Shown here piece after piece: positions 48,754 to 59,870 of a DNA stretch of 64,000 bases. A program made the position numbers and the translations under genes. Within the stretch, counting starts at the first letter, position 1. The number at the start of each line of letters is the position of its first letter. The notes beneath the pieces are model-generated. The model searched no databases. It was not told the origin of the DNA and worked only from the letters and a program-made list of their open reading frames with translations. The stretch lies in NCBI GenBank assembly GCA_036245805.1, contig BTRK01000003.1:29343215-29407214 (forward strand), in the 5' to 3' direction. This stretch comes from Pristionchus mayeri (lineage: Eukaryota > Nematoda > Chromadorea > Rhabditida > Neodiplogasteridae).

Positions 48754-49463
48754 CTTTGACTAGAGCGTAGACATGACGGTCAAATGGTGTTATTTCGAAT
48801 AAGGACATTTGTTCCCAATAGTGTCGAGGCATAGTTGAAAATGCCCATGCTGCGTAGAGGAAGCTGCAAGTGAGGCAGATCGAGTAGGCGCAGAACTGGC
48901 ACTTCAATCAAGCTGAGATGACCTCATCGTCGTCAACACGCAACACGAAGCACCTGATAAATAATTTCCTTTTTTTCGTTATTTTTCGACTCTTTTTTGG
49001 TTTTTTTAAAACTATTTTTAGATTTTCAAAAATTTGCGAATATGTAATGAACAGTCTGCTCACCACCAATAATAGTTTATCACATCCAAGAGAGCATTTG
49101 CAATGAGAAGAGGAAGATTCCAAAAGATGAGAGAATAAAGAGTGCACCCCAGCAGATGGAAGGTCATTTCGCGATAGATGAACTATAAATAATGTATAAT
49201 TTCATATTGATGAGAAAATTCTTTCGTAATTATATAATACCAAATAATTCAATATCATAGACTACAGTTCACCCCGAGATCTTCTTTTCTAGCATTCTCA
49301 GATCGTCTATAACCTTGCATTACTGGCAACTGCAAGAGAACCAGTGAACCAGGAATCGAGAAATGAGTGTCTTATTTTTAAAGTGGCTTACTTCGGGAAT
49401 TAGTCGATTTAACATGAACAGATAATAAAGCACATTTTGTACACACGAACTGTAGAACAATAG
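48754..49463 (-). pseudogene. Remnant of a 7TM receptor gene
   Basis: Three exon-like pieces with hydrophobic, receptor-style translations: 49392-49463 (VQNVLYYLFMLNRLIPE), 49064-49182 (FIYREMTFHLLGC, then TLYSLIFWNLPLLIANALL) and 48754-48895 (FCAYSICLTCSFLYAAWAFS). The first join is in phase. The second is off by one nucleotide with the available GT and AG sites, so a frameshift is likely. No start exon or later exons are found. The missing 5' end coincides with the edge of the segment duplicated at 59.5 kb, so the rearrangement may have cut the gene. Unrelated in detail to the intact receptor at 15.3-16.6 kb. Confidence 0.5.
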
Positions 49464-49567
49464 CTAAACCATATATTATGAGCAATTACAACCCAGACAT
49501 GAATATCGTAACTCACGTCTGGAAAAGATGTTTGGTTTACATTGTGAAGGAAATCCGCTTCTTTTGT

Positions 49568-49678
49568 CGAACCGAGTCTGAGGAGCCGTAGGCAAGACAT
49601 GCCGAGTAGACAGAAGACAATGAGATCAGTCTAATGATGGTATCGGGAGTGAGATATAAGAGGTCACAGGAGAGAAAT
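49568..49678. repeat. Downstream block duplicated at 59499-59610
   Basis: About 110 bp nearly identical to 59499-59610, lying downstream of both Ulp1 copies. It is better conserved than the sequence between it and the stop codons, and it marks one edge of the gene duplication. Confidence 0.85.
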
Positions 49679-49828
49679 ATACTAAACAACAGCAACAACA
49701 GAAACGATGAAAAAAAGCGGAAAGCATAAGTTAAAAAACGAAGAATGAAAATCCAAAGGTATAATATGATTGATAGGACAGGAAACATCACAACGGAAAG
49801 CCTAATAGTGATTGAGCACAACTGAGAT

Positions 49829-52010
49829 TCAGTGAGCCCAGATGTTTCCCTCCAGTAGCTGGAGGACAGCCCTATTCCTCATGTAGGGGATGATGGAGAG
49901 AGGATAATCGGGCTGGATGTTCATGGCAAAGCACAGAGCATTCAGCATCACATGCACTCCACAGTTCTTTCCCCCTTACTGTTGAGTGGGGGGTGAATAT
50001 TCAAGGGTGAAGGGATGACCGTAGTAGTGCTGCAAGGAGCGCGTTGATATCTGTCCGAACTTTTCTATCTTGCTCGTGCAGAAAAGACTTTTGCGAATCG
50101 ATGGATTGATAGATTGCCTATGTAGTATCAAAATGGCGAAGAAATTCTTAAAATATGGAAATAGCTCACCTCGAATTCGTGTTTGATGGGGTAGAGGTAT
50201 TGGTTGTAGATTCCATCTCGAACGTGGCCCATGAGTGAGTCCAGGTAGAGGATCTTCCTCTCCGCAAGGTTTACCACAGCGAGCATCCAGTGTCTTTTCC
50301 AGTTGATCGGCACGAAGACAACTTACGTTGAGGAGCCAATCTGAGTTGGCGATTAGTACAATATGAATTACTCAATATTAAATTGAGTACTGAAGTGGGG
50401 AATGAGGTACCTTTTCGAATCTCCCCTTCATTTTGTTCCGTGAAATCTCCTTTCTGTTATTGGAAGGGTTTCGAATGCAATCGATTAAGGGGCACATATC
50501 GACCGCAGCACACTGAAATTTGCATTCATACATTAGATGTCGACCCATTTACCTAGTCACCCAAATCTTACTTTTTTGCGAAGATGCGAACTTGCCTTAC
50601 AGAGCAGCTTGCAGTACTCCAAGATTACCTAGACAATAAATTAAATTCGGATTTTTTTTTGGGAAATTGCAAAGTTTAAAGATCAACAAAATGACTCACT
50701 GCTTCCTCGACCTCTCCGATATCCTCCCACTTCTTCATTTCTCCACTCTCTATCGGATTGAGGGACTGGAGACTACGGATGTCCAAATCGCAGCCAGGTC
50801 TCAGTTTCGTTGTGTTCAGGGGAAAAGGGCAGGGGAAGGCGGTCATCACTACATCGTAACACTTCTCCGAGAGTTCTGAGAATATCAAAGATCAATTATA
50901 TGGCACGTTCTAGGGAAAGCCCAGCATTCGTATTTCACCTCATTTGTTATCCTATCTATTACTTTTTTTCAAAAATACAACGTGATAATATAATATTATC
51001 ATACTATTGTGAACAACATTTAAGCAAGACTCACGAGGGAAATAAGGGCCGCAAAACACGGCTGAAGACAAGCTGAAATTTGAAGAATAAGTTAGAATTC
51101 TAGGCGGATTCTCTCCCAATGTGATAGTCCACAAGAAAAGCTTTTGTAAACTTTGAAAAGATGATCATTGATCTCCGATTCTGCCATATAAATGTCAAGC
51201 AACGTACCAGAAGTTGTCGTGGACAGCTTTGACGATGCTGGGCGATAGTTGTATCTGTGAGGGAGGAGAAGTAGATCGTAGTGTCCTGGAATGAAGTTAT
51301 CAAGTAACTGTCTAATTCCGAATTTCAAAAGATAATTCTGGATCGATAAATTTCCCTTGAATAGTAGGTTAAAAGTTCGATTTCCATCACTTGATTGTGT
51401 TTTTAAACCGAACCCAGGTTGGGGAACGACATCGTTTCTCACCTCTTCGTTCTCATCGTCGTCTACAGTCAACACATTCCCTGCCCGCTATGTAGCCCCT
51501 CTCAGGAAATATCAATCTGGGTTGGGTTCCACCACTGTCACTTACTTCAACGTCCTCATCATCGCCGATCGTGATGACGTCTGGCTTCATCTGGACGGCA
51601 TCGAGAGGGTCGACGACGGATTGGAAAGCCATCTGAATGACGTGTTATTCGTTCGAATCTTCCCAGATTACATAATCTGCGAGAGTACATCTTTTACGAT
51701 TGATCTATTTTGAATTAAGTGAGACGTGAAAATATGTTCGAAATTGCTACGAAATTGAACGAAAATGCGAAATATATTGGTTATCTCGTCAAGTTCCATA
51801 TTTTAAATTCTACTAGGTTGTTAGTTCTACTCTCGTTCGTACCACGTTCACTTTCGCAACTCCTTCTTCATCCTTCTTCTCCTCTTCTTTTTCCGCATCG
51901 TGATTCTCCTTCTGATTCCTCTCCTCTTCATCTTCGATAATGGGAGTCGCACTCTTCTCTTCCTCTTCCTTCTCCTCTTCTTCTACTTCCTCCTCTTCCT
52001 CTTCCTTCTC
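49829..52010 (-). pseudogene. 3' half of a Ulp1-like gene, disabled
   Basis: Matches the gene at 59871-63009 from its acidic exon 4 onward. Recognisable exons include 51546-51632 (AFQSVVDPLDAV), about 51210-51290 (DTTIYFSS), 50700-50875 (SEKCYDVVMTAFPCPFPLN), 50170-50340 (RHWMLAVV, LYLDSL) and about 49829-50104 (NCGVHVMLNAL). The catalytic residues are still readable, but the copy is broken three ways: TAA at 50333-50335 and at 49976-49978, each where the relative has GAA, and one extra base in the last exon near 50040. Exon 6 is shortened. There is no promoter or exons 1-3 in this orientation: homology ends near 52.01 kb, where an inverted promoter copy begins. Confidence 0.8.
51480..52010. 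repeat. Left arm of inverted duplication (right arm about 53780-54430)
   Basis: This arm carries exon 4 (Glu/Lys-rich), exon 5 and flanking introns of the Ulp1-like gene on the minus strand. The same stretch appears on the plus strand at about 53780-54430. The spacer (52.0-53.8 kb) holds the promoter and exons 1-3 of the plus-strand half. Confidence 0.8.
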
Positions 52011-52019
52011 CTCAATGAA

Positions 52020-53004
52020 GAGAGATAGAGCAGAATGGAGAGGGAGAGAAGGTTATTCATCGTTCTCTTCCCTGATCTTTCTCTTCCCTGAGGTACAAAA
52101 AAAGTATGCTTTCCCCTTCCCCAAGAAATAAAGTTTTGTAAAATACACAAATACTTTCCCGCCAACCTAATACGAAATCGGTGAAAACTTAATGAATAGA
52201 GATATAGAGGGAGAAGAACCGTAATGTATCACTAATATATCTTCGTCCCGCCCCCTCATCTCACCATTTCAAATCGGGATCTCCACTTTATCCCCATGAA
52301 CTCTTGCTATTCTTCCTAACTCTCGCCCATTTTTATCACTTCCTTAGATTATTCCGATCTCTTCGCCTCATAGCAGAATGATGCCAGAGGGGTGAGTAAT
52401 ATCATCTGACTGGACGCTTTCCTCTTGATCTACCCAGTGGCATGCATCCTTCCTCAATCCTTCTCCTCCTCTTCCCCTTATCATTCCTCCTCATTCATTC
52501 CTCTTCCTTCTTCGGTATCATCTCGCTATTCATATTCTCTATCCACTTGACCTCTCGTTTATTATAACTCACTTATTATTGCCTACTCGCTTAGCGCACT
52601 TACGCTTCTCGGCGCTAATATTATCACCAACAGTTCCACTTTTCTTCGCTATCATTCGTTTTCAAAATTCTGCTCTTCCTCAATTTTTCACTCCTGTTCA
52701 TTCTTCCCCGGTCATCGCTCCTGATTCTTTGGTGTCTCATCGCGCCTCATATTCTCTGTCTATTTGATGACTCTGTTCTATTGAAACTACTAAATGATAA
52801 CCATTCAATACTCACTCTTCCCTGCTCATTTAGTCGTGTTTATGATATTAGAGATGCTGGCTGTTCCATGTCTGTTCGCTTTCAACTTTTCATTTCATCG
52901 TCTTGCGTCTTCTGTACATTCATTCTTTAAATCACTCCTTTATCGCGTTCCATGTATTTCTTCATTCCACACAAATTCATTGTAGACTAATCACAACTAG
53001 CAGA
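52020..53004 (+). promoter_or_regulatory. Upstream region of the orphan 5' half, shared with the 59.9-63 kb gene
   Basis: Matches the reverse complement of about 63010-63680 in blocks, including stretches around 52200-52225, 52385-52490 and 52590-52700. It is somewhat longer, so small insertions have occurred. It shows that the inverted 5' half kept its promoter. Confidence 0.7.
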
Positions 53005-54360
53005 ATGAGTGGGAGGCGTCAATCCAGTCGTCTTCGCCCCGTGAGGATTCCGAAGGGAGTTACCCAAAAGGTCGATTTCTTCATCGAAGAAAGGAATATG
53101 AAGACAGAGAAGAGGCAAGCAAAGAAGAGGAAGACGAGCAGGTTAGGGAATACTGATTTACAATTAATAGAGAACTGAAAGCGTAGCTATTTGTGTGGTA
53201 TGCAGATCAAAGCAAAATATGTACTCGAAAATTTGATTTGTACAAATGATTCAGACAAATTAAGTGAACGATTCCAATTTCAGTGCTCGCAAGTCGATTG
53301 TGAAGAAGGCAAAGAGAGAAGAGAGGCAGGAATATCCTTACAAGGATATCATAAGCTTCCTGTATGATAATGGTGAACTGGTGGCGTTTGAAGTGGTCAA
53401 CGAAGTGGTCAACGGCGCAACGTGGGAGACGGATGCTAAGCATTTCGTAAGTTTTCCGACTTGCTTCCTTAAACAGTTTTTTATATCCTTAATTCATTCT
53501 TTAATCACTCGAGAGTTCAAAATATTCATTTCAGAATCCCGTTGATCTCAAGGGTTGCTTCCATGGCGCTGCACTCAATAATTTCGATTTAGTGATCGAC
53601 AAGAATTTGAGGAAGGAAGTGATCAGAATCTTCCACTTCGATCCCGAGGAGTGAGTTCTTTCTTCTGATAATAACTATGAGATGGGAAATTCGTCATTGT
53701 TTTCCCTTGAAGAATGCATAAAAGTTTGTATATTTTCAAAAGGTTCAAAATCAATAACATCAAAATATTGAAAATACAAAATTATGCAGGAATCGTAGAG
53801 AGGGACAAAGAGAAAGAGAAGAGAGAGAGGAAGAAGAGCGAAATGAGAGGATGAAGAAGAGGAAGAGGCGGAAGAAGAAGAAGAGGAGAAGGAAGAAGAA
53901 GAGGAGAAGGAGACTCCTCTCATCGAAGATGAACAGAAGCGGAATGAAGTAGGGATCGAAGAAGATAAAGAGGAGGAGACGAATGAGAAAGAGAATAACG
54001 ATGAGGAGAAAGAAGAGAAGAAGAAGGATAAAGAAGGAATAGCTGAAGTGAACCAGGTACGAACGAGAGGCGAACAAAAAAACCGAGAAGAACTGGAAAT
54101 TAGGACCTTGGCGGATTGATCAATATATTTCGTATTTCCTACTACTTCTTAGCGAATAGATCTTGAAACTATTCGCGCTTCTTTGCTGAATTCTCAATGG
54201 ACAATACTAAAACGAGGCGCTCTCGCAGATGACATAATATGGGAAGATTTTGGCTGAATCACACGTCATTCAGATGGCTTTCCAATCCGTCGTCGACCCT
54301 CTCTATGCCGTCCAGATGAAGCCAGACATCATCACGATCGACGATGATGAGGACGTTGAA
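53005..54360 (+). pseudogene. 5' half of a Ulp1-like gene, inverted and cut off before the protease domain
   Basis: Exons 53005-53141, 53284-53446, 53535-53650, an acidic exon ending at 54056, and 54274-54360 correspond one to one to exons 1-5 of the 59871-63009 gene. Start region RRQSSRLRPVRIPKG; then YPYKDIISFLYDNGELVAFEVVNE; then NPVDLKGCFHGAALNN; then exon 5 with AFQSVVDPLYAV and ITIDDDEDVE. Intron 5 starts normally, but homology ends near 54.43 kb and no protease exons follow on this strand. If transcribed it could encode only the N-terminal extension. It retains a promoter and open frames, so calling it a pseudogene rests on the missing catalytic part. Confidence 0.72.
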
Positions 54361-54430
54361 GTAAGTGACAGTGGTGGAACCCAACCCAGATTGCCATTTC
54401 CTGAGAGGTGCTGCTCAACGGGCAAAGCAG

Positions 54431-55365
54431 CTCCATTCGGATTACTCACATGGACATCGTCAGAACTCACATAAACTCAAAGGGGCTAAATTCCAACCGT
54501 GTGAGTTCTGACTAGAGTGCGGAGATGAAGAGGAAGAGGAAGAGTTCACCGCTCTTTTGAGTGGTCGAACGACGAATGATGAAGAGAGAGGGATGGGCGA
54601 GCTCTTCAAGAAGAGCGAGAGGGTTTTCTTGAAGAGCAGAGCTCTTTCACACAATTTAAAACGAATAAAATGACCTTTTTGATGCATTATGCTAACCCAT
54701 TGCGCAGCCACCCTCTACATCCCTTGTCTAGATTATTGTCCCCACCTCTATTGTCCATGCGCTCGTATAACAAAGTCCAGAATGGACTCCAGTGAACAAT
54801 CCCTTCTATTTTCTCATGCTATTATGCGTGCCTTACCCCTTTGGTGCTCTTCTCCCTTTCCTGACGTCCCCAGTCCGACCCTAGAACCCAACTAAGCTAG
54901 TATGGACCTGCGGAGAGTCGAATTGTTGCGTGTTTCCTGCTACTCCCTTGTTTATTTATTTTATCTACGCTCGGCGGCGCAACGGAAGACGAATAATTAC
55001 TTAAGCGTTGTGATACAAGAGTGTTGACTCTCCTCACACTGAGGAAGAAATACGAATGAAGGAATACGATAAGAAGGGAGGAATGTGGGGGATGGGGGGA
55101 TGGAGGTGCAATCGTAAAATGAGAAGATCCAATCGGCTGGTCTCATCTGTCTTCGTCTGGTTTGATGGGGAGTTTTATCGAGGAGGGGGCACTCGATGTA
55201 GACCAGGTAGACTCTGCTCCGAGATCCAGCGTCAGAAGATCTCTAAATAGGGGGAGGGGGCGAGGATGAAGGGTGGAGGTATGGGGACTATGGGAATGGG
55301 AATGGGAAGTAGTGGAGGGAAGTACTATTGGAAAATATATTTACTAAAATCAAATTGAAGAGCTC
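54431..55365. other. Spacer between the inverted half-gene and the LINE
   Basis: No gene recognised. It contains a repeated GAGCTCTT/GAAGAGC stretch (54590-54650). Short open frames have no motif. Confidence 0.4.
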
Positions 55366-58300
55366 TTAATCTCTTTTTGTAAACAGGGATGCTGGGGATG
55401 ACAATACATGGGTAGGAAGAGCGTTTAAAATCCTAGAAACTCTATGAGAAAAACAGTGGTATCGAGGTGTCGATTTGGTTTTCTCAATATGGATTCCAAA
55501 GTTGTTGGTCCTTTCTCTTAGGGGAGCAAACAGGAAAAAATTACTTCTATCGAGTATGGTGTCTCCATACATAATCCTACGGGCCAGGACTAAATCATAA
55601 GTGACTCTCCTCTCAAAAAGCGCTTGAAGACCCAGGAAAGACAGACGTTGAGAATAGGATGGTAGACCAAGAGGATATGACGGAGACGGAAAACACCGAT
55701 AGTATAGAATACGAGTGAATTTTTCTTGGATTTTCTCAAGCTTCTGACTCTGTTTTTTAATATGAGGGTTCCAGAAAGGGCAAGCGAATTCAATGTGAGG
55801 GAGAACATATGTTTTAAAGCATTTGATAAGGATAGAGGGCTTATTAACTGTTACTGCACGAAGCATGCATGACAGAAGTGGCTTTCTGGACACGATCATC
55901 AATACTGGCAGAGCTATTAAGGGTGGGAAGTACTTGTACACCTAGATCACGTTGTTGGGAGACTTGCTCGAGGACAACGCTATTAATGAGATATTGGGGA
56001 GCGGGTGAGGAACCAATGTGAAGATGAGTGCATTTAGATTCCGAAAGAGACAATTGATTGGATACAGTCCACGAGTAGATGGCATCTAGAGCATACTGTA
56101 ATTGGGAAGTGCGAGAGGCTTTAGTATTATTGGTGTAGGAAACATAAATCTTAATGTCATCCGCGTATGCTTTTACACACACATCGGGGAAGGAAGCAAG
56201 GACATGTGTTATATCCGATATATAAAGGGAGAATAGAATAGGCCCTAGTACAGATCCTTGCGGTACGCCGGAGAGGACAGGGAAGGACTTGGATACGATA
56301 GTACCTAATCTTACGGAGAAAAGCCTATCCGTTACAAAATCAGAGATCCAATTTAGAAGGTTACCGTTGATACCATAATGCAAGCATTTAGAGAGAAGTT
56401 TAGGAAAGGGGACGGTGTCGAATGCACGAGAGAAATCAAGGTAAATAACATCAGTTTGCTCTTTACGGGAGTGGGCCAGTCATTTTCACAATCTAAAAGG
56501 TTGGTAAGAACAGATTCACCGGATCGAAAAACATGTTGGTAATTGGGAATGATATTGGAGCGGTAGAGGTAAGGGGCAAGCTTATTTTTGTCAAGGCGTT
56601 CCATTGTTTTAGAGGCAGGAGATAGTATGGAGATAGGGCGATAAGAATCAGGTGACTGGGGATTCTTGTTTGGTTTGGGGATTGGGGTAATGAGTGAGAA
56701 TTTCCATAGCGATGGGACAGTGCCGGTTTCCATACTAATGTTGAAGATATCACACAAGGGGAGGGAGAGGAATGTGCACATTTACGAAAGACAATCTGAG
56801 GAATGTTATCATGGCCCGTAGAGCATGATGGTGAGAGCTGCTTTAAAGCCTTATACACGTCATGGGGGAAGAAAGACACATTTGTGAGATATGAGGTAGA
56901 GGGGTGAGAGGGAATGGATGGTAATAATCCGTCATCAAGTGTGAAGTGGGAAGCAAAACGGGATGCAAGGGCATTAGCTATGTCTAAAGTACTAGTTACG
57001 ATAGTTCCAGAAGAATCAATAAGTTGTTTGGGGACAGATGGCTTCGGCTGGGTAAGAGAACGGATGTGTCGGTAGAGATCTTTAGTGTTTTTTAGTTTTT
57101 TATGTTCGCAAAATTGGTTCCATTTTTTAATTTGAAATAATAGATCTCTACTGCACTTTTCGTATTGAGGGCGTATTGAGAGTAAATGATACTTCGTGAA
57201 CAAGGAATTACGGTGTTTAATTAGCTTTTGAATATGAGGGGGATAAGAATGGATAGTAGGCTTAGGACTGTGATACGGTACGAAAAGATCAATGGCGTGG
57301 TGGACTACAGACACAAAGTTGGAATACATGTTTTCAGGGTCAGGTGCTTGTGAAAAAGTTGTAAACCAATCGAAAGTGAGAAGGAAAGACGAGAGTTGGT
57401 CATAGTTGGCGCGAGCGAAATCTCTGACTAATGATTGAGCGGGAGCGATGCATGTAGAATCAATAGAGAAGGATATACCAAAATGATCGGATGTAGGAAA
57501 GGAGGGAATTACAGAGGGGTTGTGTACTATGGATGGATCACTAGCCAGTAGCCAATCTATGCATCGACCTATTCTAGTGGAACTACGGATTACATGGGTG
57601 AGATCGGAAGTAGAGACGAAGGAGTGAAGTGATTGCTCTGTGGCTGGAATAGAACTGGAGATGATGTCGCTATTGAAGTCTCCTATGAATATGATTGGGT
57701 GGGGACTAGTGGAAAGAAGGTCTGAGAGACAATCAACGAGATTTTCCGTCTGGGTAGTACTGTAGCTAGGAGGTCGGTACACAACACACAGACGAATAAA
57801 AGAGGAAGAAGATGTGAGCAGATCAATGGAGAGGGATTCAAGACTACTATGGATGGAACCTAGAATAGAGTAGTGAAAATGGTCACGAAGTACAATAAGT
57901 GTACCGCCTCCCCGGCCATTGGAACGATCACGTCTAATGGCATGATATGGGAGATCAGCGATTATCAATGAGGTAGGTATACGAGAAGTTAGCCAAGATT
58001 CGGTGATGAACACAATGTCTGGTTGCTCTACTTTTAAGAGGGAGTGGAAGGATGGTAGCTTATTAACTAATGATCGAGCGTTGTAATAGAGACAAGATCT
58101 TTTGGAGAATGTCAGAGGAAGGAATGGAGGGGGAAACGAATTGAGAAAATAAGCTAGAATGAGCAGGTAGGGGTGAGGAATGGGTACTGATTGAAAGAGA
58201 GGGAGAGAGGATAGAGAGAGGTCTACAGTAAGGTGCTAGTTTCCGTTCACATTCTTGTCCTTAGCCGCCGACTGGGCTTTGAAGGCTGCTACGTCTTCCT

Positions 58301-58703
58301 TCTTCATCAGCTCACCAGCGTAGATCACCCACGTGCCTTTGCCCTCCTCATTCAGCTTGCGTTTCTTCACTCGTAGCTCGTACTGCGCTGCCCTCTCCTT
58401 CTCAGAGAGAGAAGGGCGGATGAGCACAGACGAGTACTCGCGCTGCTCCTTGATCTTCTTCGAGCGCACGAGGAGGAGGCGCTGTGAGGATTCTCGAGGG
58501 AGGAGGATCTTGAGGGGACGGGGCCTACCCTCCTTCCTCTCTCCCATCCGGAATACGGTGTCCGGACGGACTTCGATTCCCGTGAGATCGAGGAAGCGGG
58601 TGGCATGGGCGAAGTCGTCCTCGACTCTCTCACTGGGAAGGGAACGAGCAGACTCGGCCAGGTTCTCGACCACGATATTCTATGCTAACCTCTCCGCTTT
58701 CAT
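55366..58703 (-). mobile_element. CR1/Jockey-like non-LTR retrotransposon, inactivated
   Basis: Order on the minus strand: a 3' part of ORF1 (58236-58703; RPRPLKILLPRES, VLIRPSLSEKERAAQ), then ORF2. The ORF2 endonuclease (about 58200-57400) shows YYNARSLVNK, FITESWL, FIGDFNSD and SDHFGI. A linker follows, then reverse transcriptase with PIPKPNK, SYRPISIL, GVPQGSVLGPILF (about 56245-56290) and the YADD active site (about 56150-56175), then a C-terminal part to the stop at 55366. It is dead: ORF1 has a TAG at 58680-58682 and ORF2 changes frame at least three times (near 56780, 56480 and 55920). No clear poly(A) tail or target duplication was found. It lies between the two Ulp1 loci, so it inserted after, or took part in, the duplication. 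Confidence 0.88.
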
Positions 58704-59498
58704 GGCATCTCAAGAAACAGTAGAACATACGAATCGTAGTCTCTCACAACATATCCAAGATGGAGAAGAGAAAAGGCATATTCCTCTTTCAGCGTGTGGC
58801 TTGCTTCTAGTATACTATTCGCTTCTGAGATCGAGGATCTTGGATGGCCAGTCATCCTCTGAAAGTCATCAGTCTTGAAACACCTCCTTTGATTGAAAAG
58901 TGACTTCCGTGGCTTGGTTTGACTAGCTTGATCCGTGATGTTAGTGGTTTGATAACTTCGTAAGCTTGCCAGGCACTGGAGAAGAATTCTGGGGTCATGA
59001 GCTGTCGATAAGGTTGACGATTATTGAGAGTAAAATCTCCCTAAAAGAAGTGGAAAGGGACAGCACACGATGACTGCACAATAATGATGAAACTCCGATC
59101 GAATCCCCGCACTAATTGCGTCAGGAGAATACAGTGGATATTGAAAAACTAGATGATATATTATAACTTCCCTGCTGATCAAGCATTATCTATATTCAGC
59201 GGGATATGTGAAGTATTGAGGGAAAATCGAAACAAAAGGGCATTTACCGGAACTCAAGGTGTAGAATGATGGCTAATCTCCTTCGCCTCCCAAAATTTGA
59301 TGGAAATACGAATACTTTTGCAAATCTATATATCCTCTCTGATGGCAGAGGAATGATTTGAGGTGGAGGCCCTTCTTTTGCAAATTTCTTCAAACCCTTT
59401 AATATTTGTAACTGTCCACTACTCAGATCCGATAAGAATCACAATCAATGATTTATTTACTTCCTAGTAATTCGAATGCTAGAATGATATTCACAATG
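58704..59498. other. Spacer upstream of the LINE
   Basis: No gene recognised. The first 180 bp may be further decayed LINE 5' sequence. The rest is AT-rich. Confidence 0.4.
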
Positions 59499-59610
59499 TC
59501 GAACCGAGTCTGAGGAGCCGTTGGCAAGACATGCCGAGTAGACAGAAGACAATGAGATCAGTCTAATGATGGTATCGGGAGTGAGATGTAAGAGGTCACA
59601 GGAGAGAAAT
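59499..59610. repeat. Downstream block duplicated from 49568-49678
   Basis: Near-identical partner of the block at 49568-49678, in the same orientation and at the same place relative to the Ulp1-like stop codon. Confidence 0.85.
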
Positions 59611-59870
59611 GCGCAAGAGAAAAGCAGACAACACAAAAGATGGACAACAAAATATAAATGGAATATGAAAAATCACAAAAATTCCTAAAATCAAACAACA
59701 TACAAGCTAATATGTGCAACAGAAAGGAATAGGGGAAAATGATGACAGTCATAAGCTGAAGCGAGAACTATCAATGAAACGACAGAAATACAAGAAATTT
59801 GATGTGATCGGAAACATGAAACTCTTACAACGGAAACACTAATATTGGTTGGCTGCATCTTGAGTGATAT

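Noticed and set aside
52579..52985. Plus-strand open frames before the orphan 5' half
   Set aside because: They lie in the duplicated promoter region and are not conserved as frames in the copy at 63 kb.
58333..58878. 181-codon plus-strand open frame
   Set aside because: Antisense to the LINE ORF1, whose minus-strand translation is the recognisable one.
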